Of a DNA stretch of 64,000 nucleotides, positions 54,198 through 61,726 are shown in pieces. The DNA comes from Sphingobacterium paludis. Lineage in GTDB: Bacteria > Bacteroidota > Bacteroidia > Sphingobacteriales > Sphingobacteriaceae. The translations under genes and the position numbers were made by a program. Positions within the stretch are counted from its first letter, which is position 1. Each line of letters starts with the position of its first letter. Where the stretch lies: contig NZ_SNZV01000005.1 of assembly GCF_004364125.1 (NCBI RefSeq), forward strand, positions 124,001 through 188,000. The letters are read 5' to 3'. Under the pieces are notes generated by a model. The model was not told the DNA's origin, made no database searches, and saw nothing but the letters and a program-made list of their open reading frames with translations.

Positions 54198-55055
54198 CTA
54201 AACAAGAAAGATAATATCCAATAAATAAAACCCCGCAAAAATAACAGATGCTATTCCGTTGGTGGTCATGAAAGCGCGATTTACGCGCGTTAAATCCGTC
54301 GGTGACACAATACGATGTTGGTAGATAAGCAGTGCGCCGTAAAACAAGAGCCCTGCGTAATAAAACCAGCTTACGCTGATGTAGAACGCAGGCAAAAGCA
54401 CGAAAAGGAAAGATAGCATATGCAATCCTTCTGAAATACGTAACGCTTTACGACCGCCAAAATATGCCGGAATAGAATTTAGTCCATGTTGTCGGTCAAA
54501 CTCTTCGTCCTGCAAGGCATAGATGATATCAAAGCCACCTGCCCAACACATGACTGCAAGGCCAAACAATACCGGAACAATATGAAATGCGTTGGTTACC
54601 ACCAGATAGGCTCCAATGGGCGCGAGGCCCAAGCCAATACCAAGTACGAGATGACAGAGGGGCGTAATGCGTTTGGTATAACTATAGAACAACACGACGA
54701 ATAGGGCCACGGGCGCCAACACTAAACATAAGGTATTGATGAAATACGTGGCGGCGATAAATACCAAGCAGTTAAGTATGGTAAATGATAGCGCGTTTCT
54801 TGCCGAAATTTTTCCCGCCGGGATGTCGCGCATAGCCGTACGTGGATTGACGGCATCAATATCCCGATCGAGATAGCGGTTAAAGGCCATCGCAGCATTT
54901 CTGGCCGTCACCATACAGACGAGCATCAATACCAACTTTTTCCATTCGAAAGCATGGTTCGTTGTTTGCAGCGCCAGGAAAAAACCGATAATGGCAAAAG
55001 GCAAAGCAAATATACTGTGTGCAAAAAGCACCAAAGAAAGGTACTTTTTCATCAA
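54198..55055 (-). CDS. UbiA-like polyprenyltransferase
   Basis: A 285-aa membrane enzyme with about eight helices. The two prenyl diphosphate-binding motifs are NRYLDRDIDAVNPRT (N-x3-D-x3-D) and DEEFDRQHGLNS. It attaches a polyprenyl chain to an aromatic acceptor. Since Bacteroidota usually make menaquinone, the acceptor may be a menaquinone-pathway compound rather than 4-hydroxybenzoate (inference). It overlaps engB by 4 nt. Confidence 0.85.
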   Translation of the reverse strand: MMKKYLSLVLFAHSIFALPFAIIGFFLALQTTNHAFEWKKLVLMLVCMVTARNAAMAFNRYLDRDIDAVNPRTAMRDIPAGKISARNALSFTILNCLVFIAATYFINTLCLVLAPVALFVVLFYSYTKRITPLCHLVLGIGLGLAPIGAYLVVTNAFHIVPVLFGLAVMCWAGGFDIIYALQDEEFDRQHGLNSIPAYFGGRKALRISEGLHMLSFLFVLLPAFYISVSWFYYAGLLFYGALLIYQHRIVSPTDLTRVNRAFMTTNGIASVIFAGFYLLDIIFLV

Positions 55056-55672
55056 CTTGATGGCATTGAGGGCGCTTCGAAACCGCTATTAACGCCATGA
55101 ATCATCTGTAGTATTTCTTCTGTTCCGGCTTTCATCTCCGCGGATGTAATAAAATGTGCAGGTACTTCCTCAAACCACTTGAGTAATGTTTTGCGGAATT
55201 TGGCAACATTTTGATCCGTCTTTACGGCCGACTGCTTGTCTGCTTTAGTAAATACCAACTGGAATGGTAGGCCCTGTTCGCCTAGCCAATAGCAAAAGTC
55301 AACGTCTATCTTCTGAGGTTCATGCCTGCTATCTATCAAGACAAATATGCATTGTAGGTTTTCGCGCTTGGTAAGGTATGCACGGATAAACTTCTCCCAT
55401 TCGGCTTTATTCTTTTTCGAGGTTTGCGCAAAACCATATCCCGGCAGATCCACCAGATACCATTCACCGTTGATGATAAAATGATTGATAAGCTGGGTTT
55501 TCCCTGGCTTTTGGGATGTTTTTGCTAAGCCCTTCTTCCGTGTTAAGGCGTTGATAAGGGATGATTTGCCGACGTTCGACCGGCCGATAAAAGCATATTC
55601 CGGTAGTTGAGGCGCAGGCAATAGTTTTACATCTGTATTACTACAAACAAACTCTGCAGACTTTATGATCAT
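55052..55672 (-). CDS. engB: Ribosome biogenesis GTPase EngB (YihA/YsxC)
   Basis: A 206-aa GTPase needed for large ribosomal subunit assembly. G1 is GRSNVGKSS, G2/G3 are PGKTQLINH and DLPGYGFA, and G4 reads TKAD. I chose the ATG at 55672 (MIIKSAEFVCSN), not 55729, because family members start here and because a -7 promoter element lies just upstream of it. It overlaps the UbiA-like gene by 4 nt. Confidence 0.95.
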   Translation of the reverse strand: MIIKSAEFVCSNTDVKLLPAPQLPEYAFIGRSNVGKSSLINALTRKKGLAKTSQKPGKTQLINHFIINGEWYLVDLPGYGFAQTSKKNKAEWEKFIRAYLTKRENLQCIFVLIDSRHEPQKIDVDFCYWLGEQGLPFQLVFTKADKQSAVKTDQNVAKFRKTLLKWFEEVPAHFITSAEMKAGTEEILQMIHGVNSGFEAPSMPSS

Positions 55673-55675
55673 ACG

Positions 55676-55683
55676 CAAAGGTA
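55676..55683 (-). promoter_or_regulatory. Predicted -7 element for engB, implying a leaderless mRNA
   Basis: On the minus strand TACCTTTG matches TAnnTTTG and is followed by CGT and then the ATG, so transcription should start at or within a few bases of the start codon. Confidence 0.6.
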
Positions 55684-55776
55684 AAGAATTCTCGAAGCTA
55701 AAAACAACTCCTTTTTTCGTGCGAACCACTATTTTCCCATTTTTTTCCGTTATTTTTAGAGAAAATTATATCCTCG

Positions 55777-56715
55777 ATGCTTGAAATTAAGAATATTGTA
55801 AAACAATACAGTAGCCATCTCGCTCTCCACGATGTCTCCATCTCGGTGCCGAAAGGATGCATTTTCGGACTTTTGGGACCTAACGGCGCTGGTAAAACGT
55901 CACTCATCCGCATCATCAATCAAATTACAGCGCCCGATAGTGGGGAGATTTTTTTTGATGGCGAGCCGCTTAAACCTAAACATATCGAAAGAATCGGTTA
56001 CCTGCCGGAAGAGCGCGGTTTGTACAAGAAAATGAAAATTGGTGAACAGATGCTGTACCTAGCCCAATTAAAGGGGTTGAAAAAATCAGATGCGACGACT
56101 AAGATTCGCTACTGGTTTGAAAAGCTCGAGATGCAATCGTGGTGGGACAAGAAGGTGGAAGACCTAAGTAAGGGGATGCAGCAAAAGGTACAGTTTGTCG
56201 CTACGGTGCTGCACGAACCGGATTTGATTATTTTAGATGAGCCTTTCTCTGGTTTTGATCCCGTCAATGCGCAGATTATACAAAAAGAAATATTGGAACT
56301 TAACCAAAAAGGGGCCACCATTATTTATTCCACACACCGCATGGAATCTGTTGAGGAGCTTTGTGACTATATTGCCTTGATCAATAAATCGGAAAATATT
56401 TTGGACGGGGCTGTTTCTGCGATCAAACGTTCTTACAAAAACCAAACCTTCCTGATCGCCTACAAGCCGAAATTTGCAGGATATTTCACGATGGAAAGCA
56501 ATGATCTTTTCGACATAGTCGAACAACAGGTGGTACACCATGAGCATGACGAACGGGAAATGACCATACGAATTGCCGATCAAACGTCTTTGAATGACCT
56601 CCTATCCTACCTTATTCAACGCGTAGAGATACAGCAGGTCAAAGAGATCGTCCCATCCATGCACGATATTTTTATTGATAAAGTCACACAAATCCGCACC
56701 ACTCCCGCATTTTAA
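55777..56715 (+). CDS. ABC transporter ATP-binding protein (NatA-like)
   Basis: A 312-aa ATPase of the ABC-2 export type. Walker A is GPNGAGKTS, the signature is LSKGMQQKVQF, and Walker B is LIILDEPFSGFDP. The C-terminal 90 residues form a DUF4162-like domain. It lies 6 bp before the permease gene. The cargo is unknown. Confidence 0.93.
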   Translation: MLEIKNIVKQYSSHLALHDVSISVPKGCIFGLLGPNGAGKTSLIRIINQITAPDSGEIFFDGEPLKPKHIERIGYLPEERGLYKKMKIGEQMLYLAQLKGLKKSDATTKIRYWFEKLEMQSWWDKKVEDLSKGMQQKVQFVATVLHEPDLIILDEPFSGFDPVNAQIIQKEILELNQKGATIIYSTHRMESVEELCDYIALINKSENILDGAVSAIKRSYKNQTFLIAYKPKFAGYFTMESNDLFDIVEQQVVHHEHDEREMTIRIADQTSLNDLLSYLIQRVEIQQVKEIVPSMHDIFIDKVTQIRTTPAF

Positions 56716-56721
56716 TCCATT

Positions 56722-58032
56722 ATGAACAAAATTCCATTAATCATACAACGCGAATATTTCAGCCGCGTCAAAAAGAAGTCTTTTTTACTGACGACATTTC
56801 TAGTCCCTCTTTTTTTTATAGGGATGTATGTCGGGGTTTTCTACCTCACAAAAAAGAGTTTTGATGACTCCCATGCTATTGTGCATATTGTCGACGAGCA
56901 GGGCACGGTTGCCAATCGGTTAAAGAGCAATAAAAATCTCACCTTCACCACATCTAGTGTTGCATTACAAAAAGAAATAGAAGATCTTAAAAAAGAAGAA
57001 GATAACACGAATATCCTAGTCGTTTCAAAAGATTTTTTCGAGACACGGCGTGTGGAGTTGCTATCATCAGGCAAACCCAATATCACGACCCAAAACGAGG
57101 TTAAGGACCAACTTAGGGACATCATTCGTAATGCAGAATATGAACGTCTGGGGCTCGATGGGGAAAACATAAAAAAAATTGATGATACGATACTAATCAC
57201 GGCTAAGGAGCTCGGCGAAGATGGAGATGCAAAAGAAAGCCATACGGAGGTTGCTATGGGCATCGCGATGGCGCTGTCGGTGTTGGTGTATTTATCCCTG
57301 TTTCTTTACGGCGCACAGGTAATGCGCGGTATTATCGAAGAAAAAACGAGCCGCATTGTCGAGGTGATTATTTCATCTGTTAAACCTTTCCAATTGATGA
57401 TGGGTAAAATCATCGGCATTGGGCTCGTTGGACTGACGCAGTTTCTATTGTGGTTGGTGCTTACTTTCGCTTTGACGAGCGCAGCTACGACGTTAATCTT
57501 CGATCAACAAGATATCAGCTCGCAGGCGGCAGCACAATCACTGCAAGGGGGACAAGGTCAAGCCGCCGCCCAAGGCATGGATTTCTTGAACGCGCTGCAA
57601 TCGATCAACGTTGCCGAACTGCTGGTTTGCTTCTTCCTCTTTTTTCTAGGCGGATATTTCCTTTATAGTGCCTTATTTGCAGCAGTGGGATCGGCCGTCG
57701 ACAGTGAAACGGAAGCAACACAGTTCACTATGCCCATCACCATGCCTCTGCTATTGACCTACATCTTGTCATTTGGCGTGTTAGTCAATGACCCTAATGG
57801 GACAATTGCGACCTGGTTAAGCTTCATTCCATTCACGTCTCCCATCGCTATGCTGGTGCGGGTGCCGTTCGGTGTTCCCACTTGGCAAATTGTGGTGTCA
57901 CTGCTTATCTTGATAGCTGGTTTCCTTTTCACCACCTGGGTGGCTGGCCGGATTTACAAGACAGGCATATTGATGTATGGAAAAAAAGCGAGCTTTAAGG
58001 AGCTTATTAAATGGTTTAATTACAAAAGTTGA
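56722..58032 (+). CDS. ABC-2 type transporter permease (NatB-like)
   Basis: A 436-aa membrane protein. One helix (residues about 22-43) is followed by a large extracytoplasmic domain with KIDDTILITAKELGED, then five more helices containing the EEKTSRIVEVIISSVKPFQLMMGKI coupling region (split). This is the NatB/sodium-extrusion-like layout. It pairs with the preceding ATPase to form an exporter, substrate unknown. Confidence 0.9.
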   Translation: MNKIPLIIQREYFSRVKKKSFLLTTFLVPLFFIGMYVGVFYLTKKSFDDSHAIVHIVDEQGTVANRLKSNKNLTFTTSSVALQKEIEDLKKEEDNTNILVVSKDFFETRRVELLSSGKPNITTQNEVKDQLRDIIRNAEYERLGLDGENIKKIDDTILITAKELGEDGDAKESHTEVAMGIAMALSVLVYLSLFLYGAQVMRGIIEEKTSRIVEVIISSVKPFQLMMGKIIGIGLVGLTQFLLWLVLTFALTSAATTLIFDQQDISSQAAAQSLQGGQGQAAAQGMDFLNALQSINVAELLVCFFLFFLGGYFLYSALFAAVGSAVDSETEATQFTMPITMPLLLTYILSFGVLVNDPNGTIATWLSFIPFTSPIAMLVRVPFGVPTWQIVVSLLILIAGFLFTTWVAGRIYKTGILMYGKKASFKELIKWFNYKS

Positions 58033-58064
58033 TATATTTACCTACATGAACTAATATCAAAACC

Positions 58065-58475
58065 ATGGCAACAACTTATAATGCAGAAAATAAAAGAGCT
58101 GGAACCCTCAAAAAAGTGTTAGGCTGGATCCTCGTCTTACTACTACTCTGTGGCGGCGGATATGTGTACTACCGGTATTATTTTGTCTTCGGCGAGGGGG
58201 TCAAATCCGGATACCTTAACTATGCTGTTAAAAAAGGCAACCTATTTAAGACCTACGAAGGCAAACTCATCCAAGAAGGGTTTGGGCGTTCTAAAATGGG
58301 TACTGGTATATCCAGCAATGAGTTTGAATTCTCTATCGTCAGTGATTCGATTTTCAACGTACTGGAGGTAAACAGCGGCAAGTACTTCGACCTGCATTAT
58401 AAAGAATATCATGGCGTGTTACCTTGGCGTGGCAATACGCGTTATGTCGTAGATAAGGTCGTGAACATGAAATAA
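58065..58475 (+). CDS. Small membrane-anchored conserved protein
   Basis: A 136-aa protein. One N-terminal helix (GWILVLLLLCGGGYVYYRYY) is followed by a periplasmic domain (GYLNYAVKKGNLFKTYEGKLIQEGFG, split). It resembles a family conserved in Bacteroidota without known function. It lies 32 bp after the ABC permease and precedes a terminator, so it may belong to the exporter operon. Confidence 0.8.
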   Translation: MATTYNAENKRAGTLKKVLGWILVLLLLCGGGYVYYRYYFVFGEGVKSGYLNYAVKKGNLFKTYEGKLIQEGFGRSKMGTGISSNEFEFSIVSDSIFNVLEVNSGKYFDLHYKEYHGVLPWRGNTRYVVDKVVNMK

Positions 58476-58543
58476 TGCAGCTGCCTTTCAATACATCACA
58501 CACGCCAAGGTGGCACAGTTGTGATGACCACAGGCTAATTTAT

Positions 58544-58582
58544 AAAAAAAAGCGCCAGGGCTAATCCCCGGCGCTTTTTTTA
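58544..58582. terminator. Bidirectional terminator
   Basis: AGCGCC-A-GGG, loop CTAAT, CCC-C-GGCGCT with flanking A and T runs: a stem with one internal mismatch. It lies between the convergent small membrane protein and GH92 genes. Confidence 0.9.
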
Positions 58583-58623
58583 AGCCTATTCCATCACAAC
58601 GCTTCTAGCCGTACCTAACGTAT

Positions 58624-60912
58624 TTATTTAGTAGGTTTGCTACTCATGACGAAGGTTAGGTTGCCTCCAGAAGCGATGTCTGCCTGCTTGATTTTGTAGC
58701 CATCAAGCTTTTTACCATTGAGCAGCACCTCTTTGACATACACATTTTTTGCAGATTGGTTTATAGCCTTCACCTCGAAGAGTTTACCATCTGCGAGCGT
58801 CAGTGTTGCCTGTTTCACCGCCGGACTACCTAGCCAGTATTCGTCACTAGCAGGGCTCACCGGATAAAAGCCTAGCGAACTGAAAAGATACCAAGCACTC
58901 ATCTGTCCACAATCGTCGTTCCCGCCTAGTCCATCATAGCCCGTATGGTATTGGTTCTTAAGAATCATTCGGATGCGCTCCTGCCCTTTCCACGCCGTGC
59001 CTGCAAGATTATGCAAGTACACCACGTGATGAGCCGGCTCATTGCCGTGTACATAATTACCAATGATGCCTTCTCGCGTAATATCCTCGGTATTGGCGAA
59101 AAACTTATCGGGCAAATGCATCGTAAACAAGGAGTCCAAATAAACAGCTAAACGCTTCTTACCGCCCATAAGCTCCATCAATCCCTCCGGATTATGCGGC
59201 ACATAGAGACTGTAGTTCCATGTATTTCCTTCAATAAAACCTTGGCCATGCGTTTCCAAGACATCAAATTTTGCGCGGAAGTTACCTTTCGAATCTTTTG
59301 GTCGCATAAAACCTATACGGTCATCAAACAGGTTTTTCCAGTTTTCTGCTCGCTTTGAGAAGGTCTGATACGTCTCTTCTTCGCCCAAATGTTTTGCTAA
59401 TTGCGCGATACACCAATCATCATAAGCGTACTCCAATGTATTGGAAACGGAGGTGCCAGAAAGCTCGTCGGGTACGTAGCCCAAGTCGATATAGGGCCCT
59501 ATACCCTCATAGCGCCTTGTATTTGCCGTTTGCACACAAGCAGCCAAGGCCGCCCGCGCATCCCCTTTATAAACGCCTTTAATAATGGCATCTGCGATTA
59601 CTGACACGGCATGGTAACCACTCATACACCAATTATCATTGGCATAGTGTGACCAGATAGGAAGCATCTTCAATGCACTTTGATCATAATGCGCCATCAT
59701 CGATGCCACCATATCGGCATTGCGTGCCGGGTTAACGAGATTCATATAGGGGTGGAAAGCTCGGAACGTATCCCAAAGTGAAAACGAGGTATAGTTCACG
59801 AAGCCATCGGCCTTGTGCACTTCTTGATCCAACCCTTTGTATTCCCCATTTGCATCCATGTATACGGTAGGCATCAACGCAGCATGGTACATAGCCGTAT
59901 AGAAGTTAACGTAATCGTCTTTCGCTAACATATCTACTTTGATCTTTTGCAATTCCGATTCCCAAAGTTGCTGCCCAGCTTCTTTCACCCGCTCGAAGTC
60001 CCAATGTGGCACCTCTTCGTCCATATTCTGTAGCGCATTGCGCATACTGACGGGACTTAACGCGACCTTCATTTGCACCTGCTCAGCATCAGCTACCGAA
60101 AAGTCGAAATGCATTTTCAGTTGTTTGCCGGCGAGGTCTGGAAAGTTATCAGTCTGATCAAACTTTCGCCAAAAACCTTTGTACACCTGTTCTTTGCCAT
60201 CGAACTTCGCACCGTAATTTTTAAAAGGTTTTGAAAAGCGCATCGCGAAATATACTGTTCGCGTCCTTGCCCACCCATTACTTTGCATATACCCTGTGAT
60301 CAAGCTATCGTTTACGACACGGACAACAGTCCATACATTCTTATCATCATAGTTATAAATGCTGGATTTTAAATCCACAATGATGTGAGCATCCTCCGTT
60401 TTCGGAAAAGTATACCGGTGAAAACCAACGCGATTGGAAGTGGTCATCTCTGCCGTTACTTTAGGATCATCCAAAAACACTTTGTAATAATTTGCTTCGG
60501 CCGTTTCCTTAGCATGATCGAAACGCGAACGGTAGCCCTGTTCCGGATGTTCAGCCGTCCCCGGGTTTAGTTGTACTTTCCCCACGGTTGGCATAACGGC
60601 GATGTCGCCCAAATCCGAATGGCCGGTTCCGCTGAAATGCGTATGGCTAAATCCTACTATCGTTTGGTCTTTGTATTGGTAACCTGCACAATATTGGTAA
60701 ACTTCCCCGTTGTATTTGCCGTTCATAGCATAGGGTATGGTATCGGTATCCGGACTTAACTGCACCGCACCAAATGGCACCGTCGCACCGGGAAACGTAT
60801 GTCCCATTTTCGCCGTGCCGATGATTGGCGATACATACTGTACGAGCTCATTCTTCTGAGCAGCAGCGAAAATGGGTAAAAATAATAGTAAACCTAAATG
60901 TCTTAATTTCAT
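58624..60912 (-). CDS. GH92 family alpha-mannosidase, canonical catalytic acid
   Basis: A 762-aa secreted exo-acting mannosidase with signal peptide MKLRHLGLLLFLPIFAAAQ. The N-terminal beta-sandwich is followed by the (alpha/alpha)6 catalytic domain with FSLWDTFRAFHP, MLPIWSHYANDN, the acid Glu in HGNEPAHH (codon 59038-59040), and the base-region aspartates in GGNDDCGQMSAWYLFSSLGFYP. GH92 enzymes remove alpha-mannose by inversion with calcium. The upstream Met at 60975 or 60915 would add residues before the signal. It lies in a GH92-protease-GH92 locus. Confidence 0.93.
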   Translation of the reverse strand: MKLRHLGLLLFLPIFAAAQKNELVQYVSPIIGTAKMGHTFPGATVPFGAVQLSPDTDTIPYAMNGKYNGEVYQYCAGYQYKDQTIVGFSHTHFSGTGHSDLGDIAVMPTVGKVQLNPGTAEHPEQGYRSRFDHAKETAEANYYKVFLDDPKVTAEMTTSNRVGFHRYTFPKTEDAHIIVDLKSSIYNYDDKNVWTVVRVVNDSLITGYMQSNGWARTRTVYFAMRFSKPFKNYGAKFDGKEQVYKGFWRKFDQTDNFPDLAGKQLKMHFDFSVADAEQVQMKVALSPVSMRNALQNMDEEVPHWDFERVKEAGQQLWESELQKIKVDMLAKDDYVNFYTAMYHAALMPTVYMDANGEYKGLDQEVHKADGFVNYTSFSLWDTFRAFHPYMNLVNPARNADMVASMMAHYDQSALKMLPIWSHYANDNWCMSGYHAVSVIADAIIKGVYKGDARAALAACVQTANTRRYEGIGPYIDLGYVPDELSGTSVSNTLEYAYDDWCIAQLAKHLGEEETYQTFSKRAENWKNLFDDRIGFMRPKDSKGNFRAKFDVLETHGQGFIEGNTWNYSLYVPHNPEGLMELMGGKKRLAVYLDSLFTMHLPDKFFANTEDITREGIIGNYVHGNEPAHHVVYLHNLAGTAWKGQERIRMILKNQYHTGYDGLGGNDDCGQMSAWYLFSSLGFYPVSPASDEYWLGSPAVKQATLTLADGKLFEVKAINQSAKNVYVKEVLLNGKKLDGYKIKQADIASGGNLTFVMSSKPTK

Positions 60913-60995
60913 CATATCTTCTTTTATGAAGAAGACCAAATTGAAGCCATTCGCCCCAATTCGGTCTTCTTTCACACGAACTTAATCATTATTTT

Positions 60996-61703
60996 CTAAA
61001 TGGCTGGATTCGCTTTGTAACTCTCCCAAAGTGCCTGTAAAGATTTACCCGTTTGTTTCTCCCAGAACGAAGCTTCGTACTTCTTTTCGCGCATAGTCTT
61101 ATCTAATTTTACTATGGTTCCTTTTTTGACTTTCGTTTCCAGCCAGTAGAAGAACCGAGCCGTGATTCTATAGGAATTTTCGTACGTGTGCTCAGGTTTT
61201 AAATCAGGCAGCTTCCAGTTTGCTCCGGCGTTATCGACGCCATCCACAAAGCGGACGTAATCCGCAATACCCTCGGTGATCCACCCGGGACCAGCATTTC
61301 CTGGATAGGCTTGCACCAAATGCATACCTTCATGCGTCACAATATCAATATCGCCTGGATTTTTCGCAAACCACGCTGGATTAAAACGTATGACGCCACC
61401 GCCTGCCGCAGCAATTCCATCGTAATCTGGATCCATCACAAAGACAACTTTGGTAGTTGCTTGCTTATTATATTGCTTTGCCAATTTGGGATAGGTTTTA
61501 AAAAAGGTATCGATCAACCGTTGCTTCACAACAGCATCGAAACCTTTCACTTTATCAATGTAAACCAGACTGTATTTACCTTTCGTCAACGTATCTACAG
61601 CTACGGCAACCTCCATATCTTTGTCTAGACGACTCCACCTATCTTGTGCGTTTGCTAGGAATGCCAGCCCACTGAGCAAGGCTGTAAAAAACAACTTTTT
61701 CAT
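60996..61703 (-). CDS. Basic secretory protein family peptidase
   Basis: A 235-aa secreted protein with signal peptide ending ANAQ. It resembles plant basic secretory proteins (BSP): VTHEGMHLVQAY contains HExxH (His124, Glu125, His128), and GPGWITEGIADYVRF contains a further Glu that may be the third zinc ligand. A metalloprotease role is likely but untested. It lies between two GH92 genes on the same strand, 84 bp from the first and 24 bp from the second. Confidence 0.85.
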   Translation of the reverse strand: MKKLFFTALLSGLAFLANAQDRWSRLDKDMEVAVAVDTLTKGKYSLVYIDKVKGFDAVVKQRLIDTFFKTYPKLAKQYNKQATTKVVFVMDPDYDGIAAAGGGVIRFNPAWFAKNPGDIDIVTHEGMHLVQAYPGNAGPGWITEGIADYVRFVDGVDNAGANWKLPDLKPEHTYENSYRITARFFYWLETKVKKGTIVKLDKTMREKKYEASFWEKQTGKSLQALWESYKANPAI

Positions 61704-61726
61704 CGTATATCTGCTTGTTATTTAAA

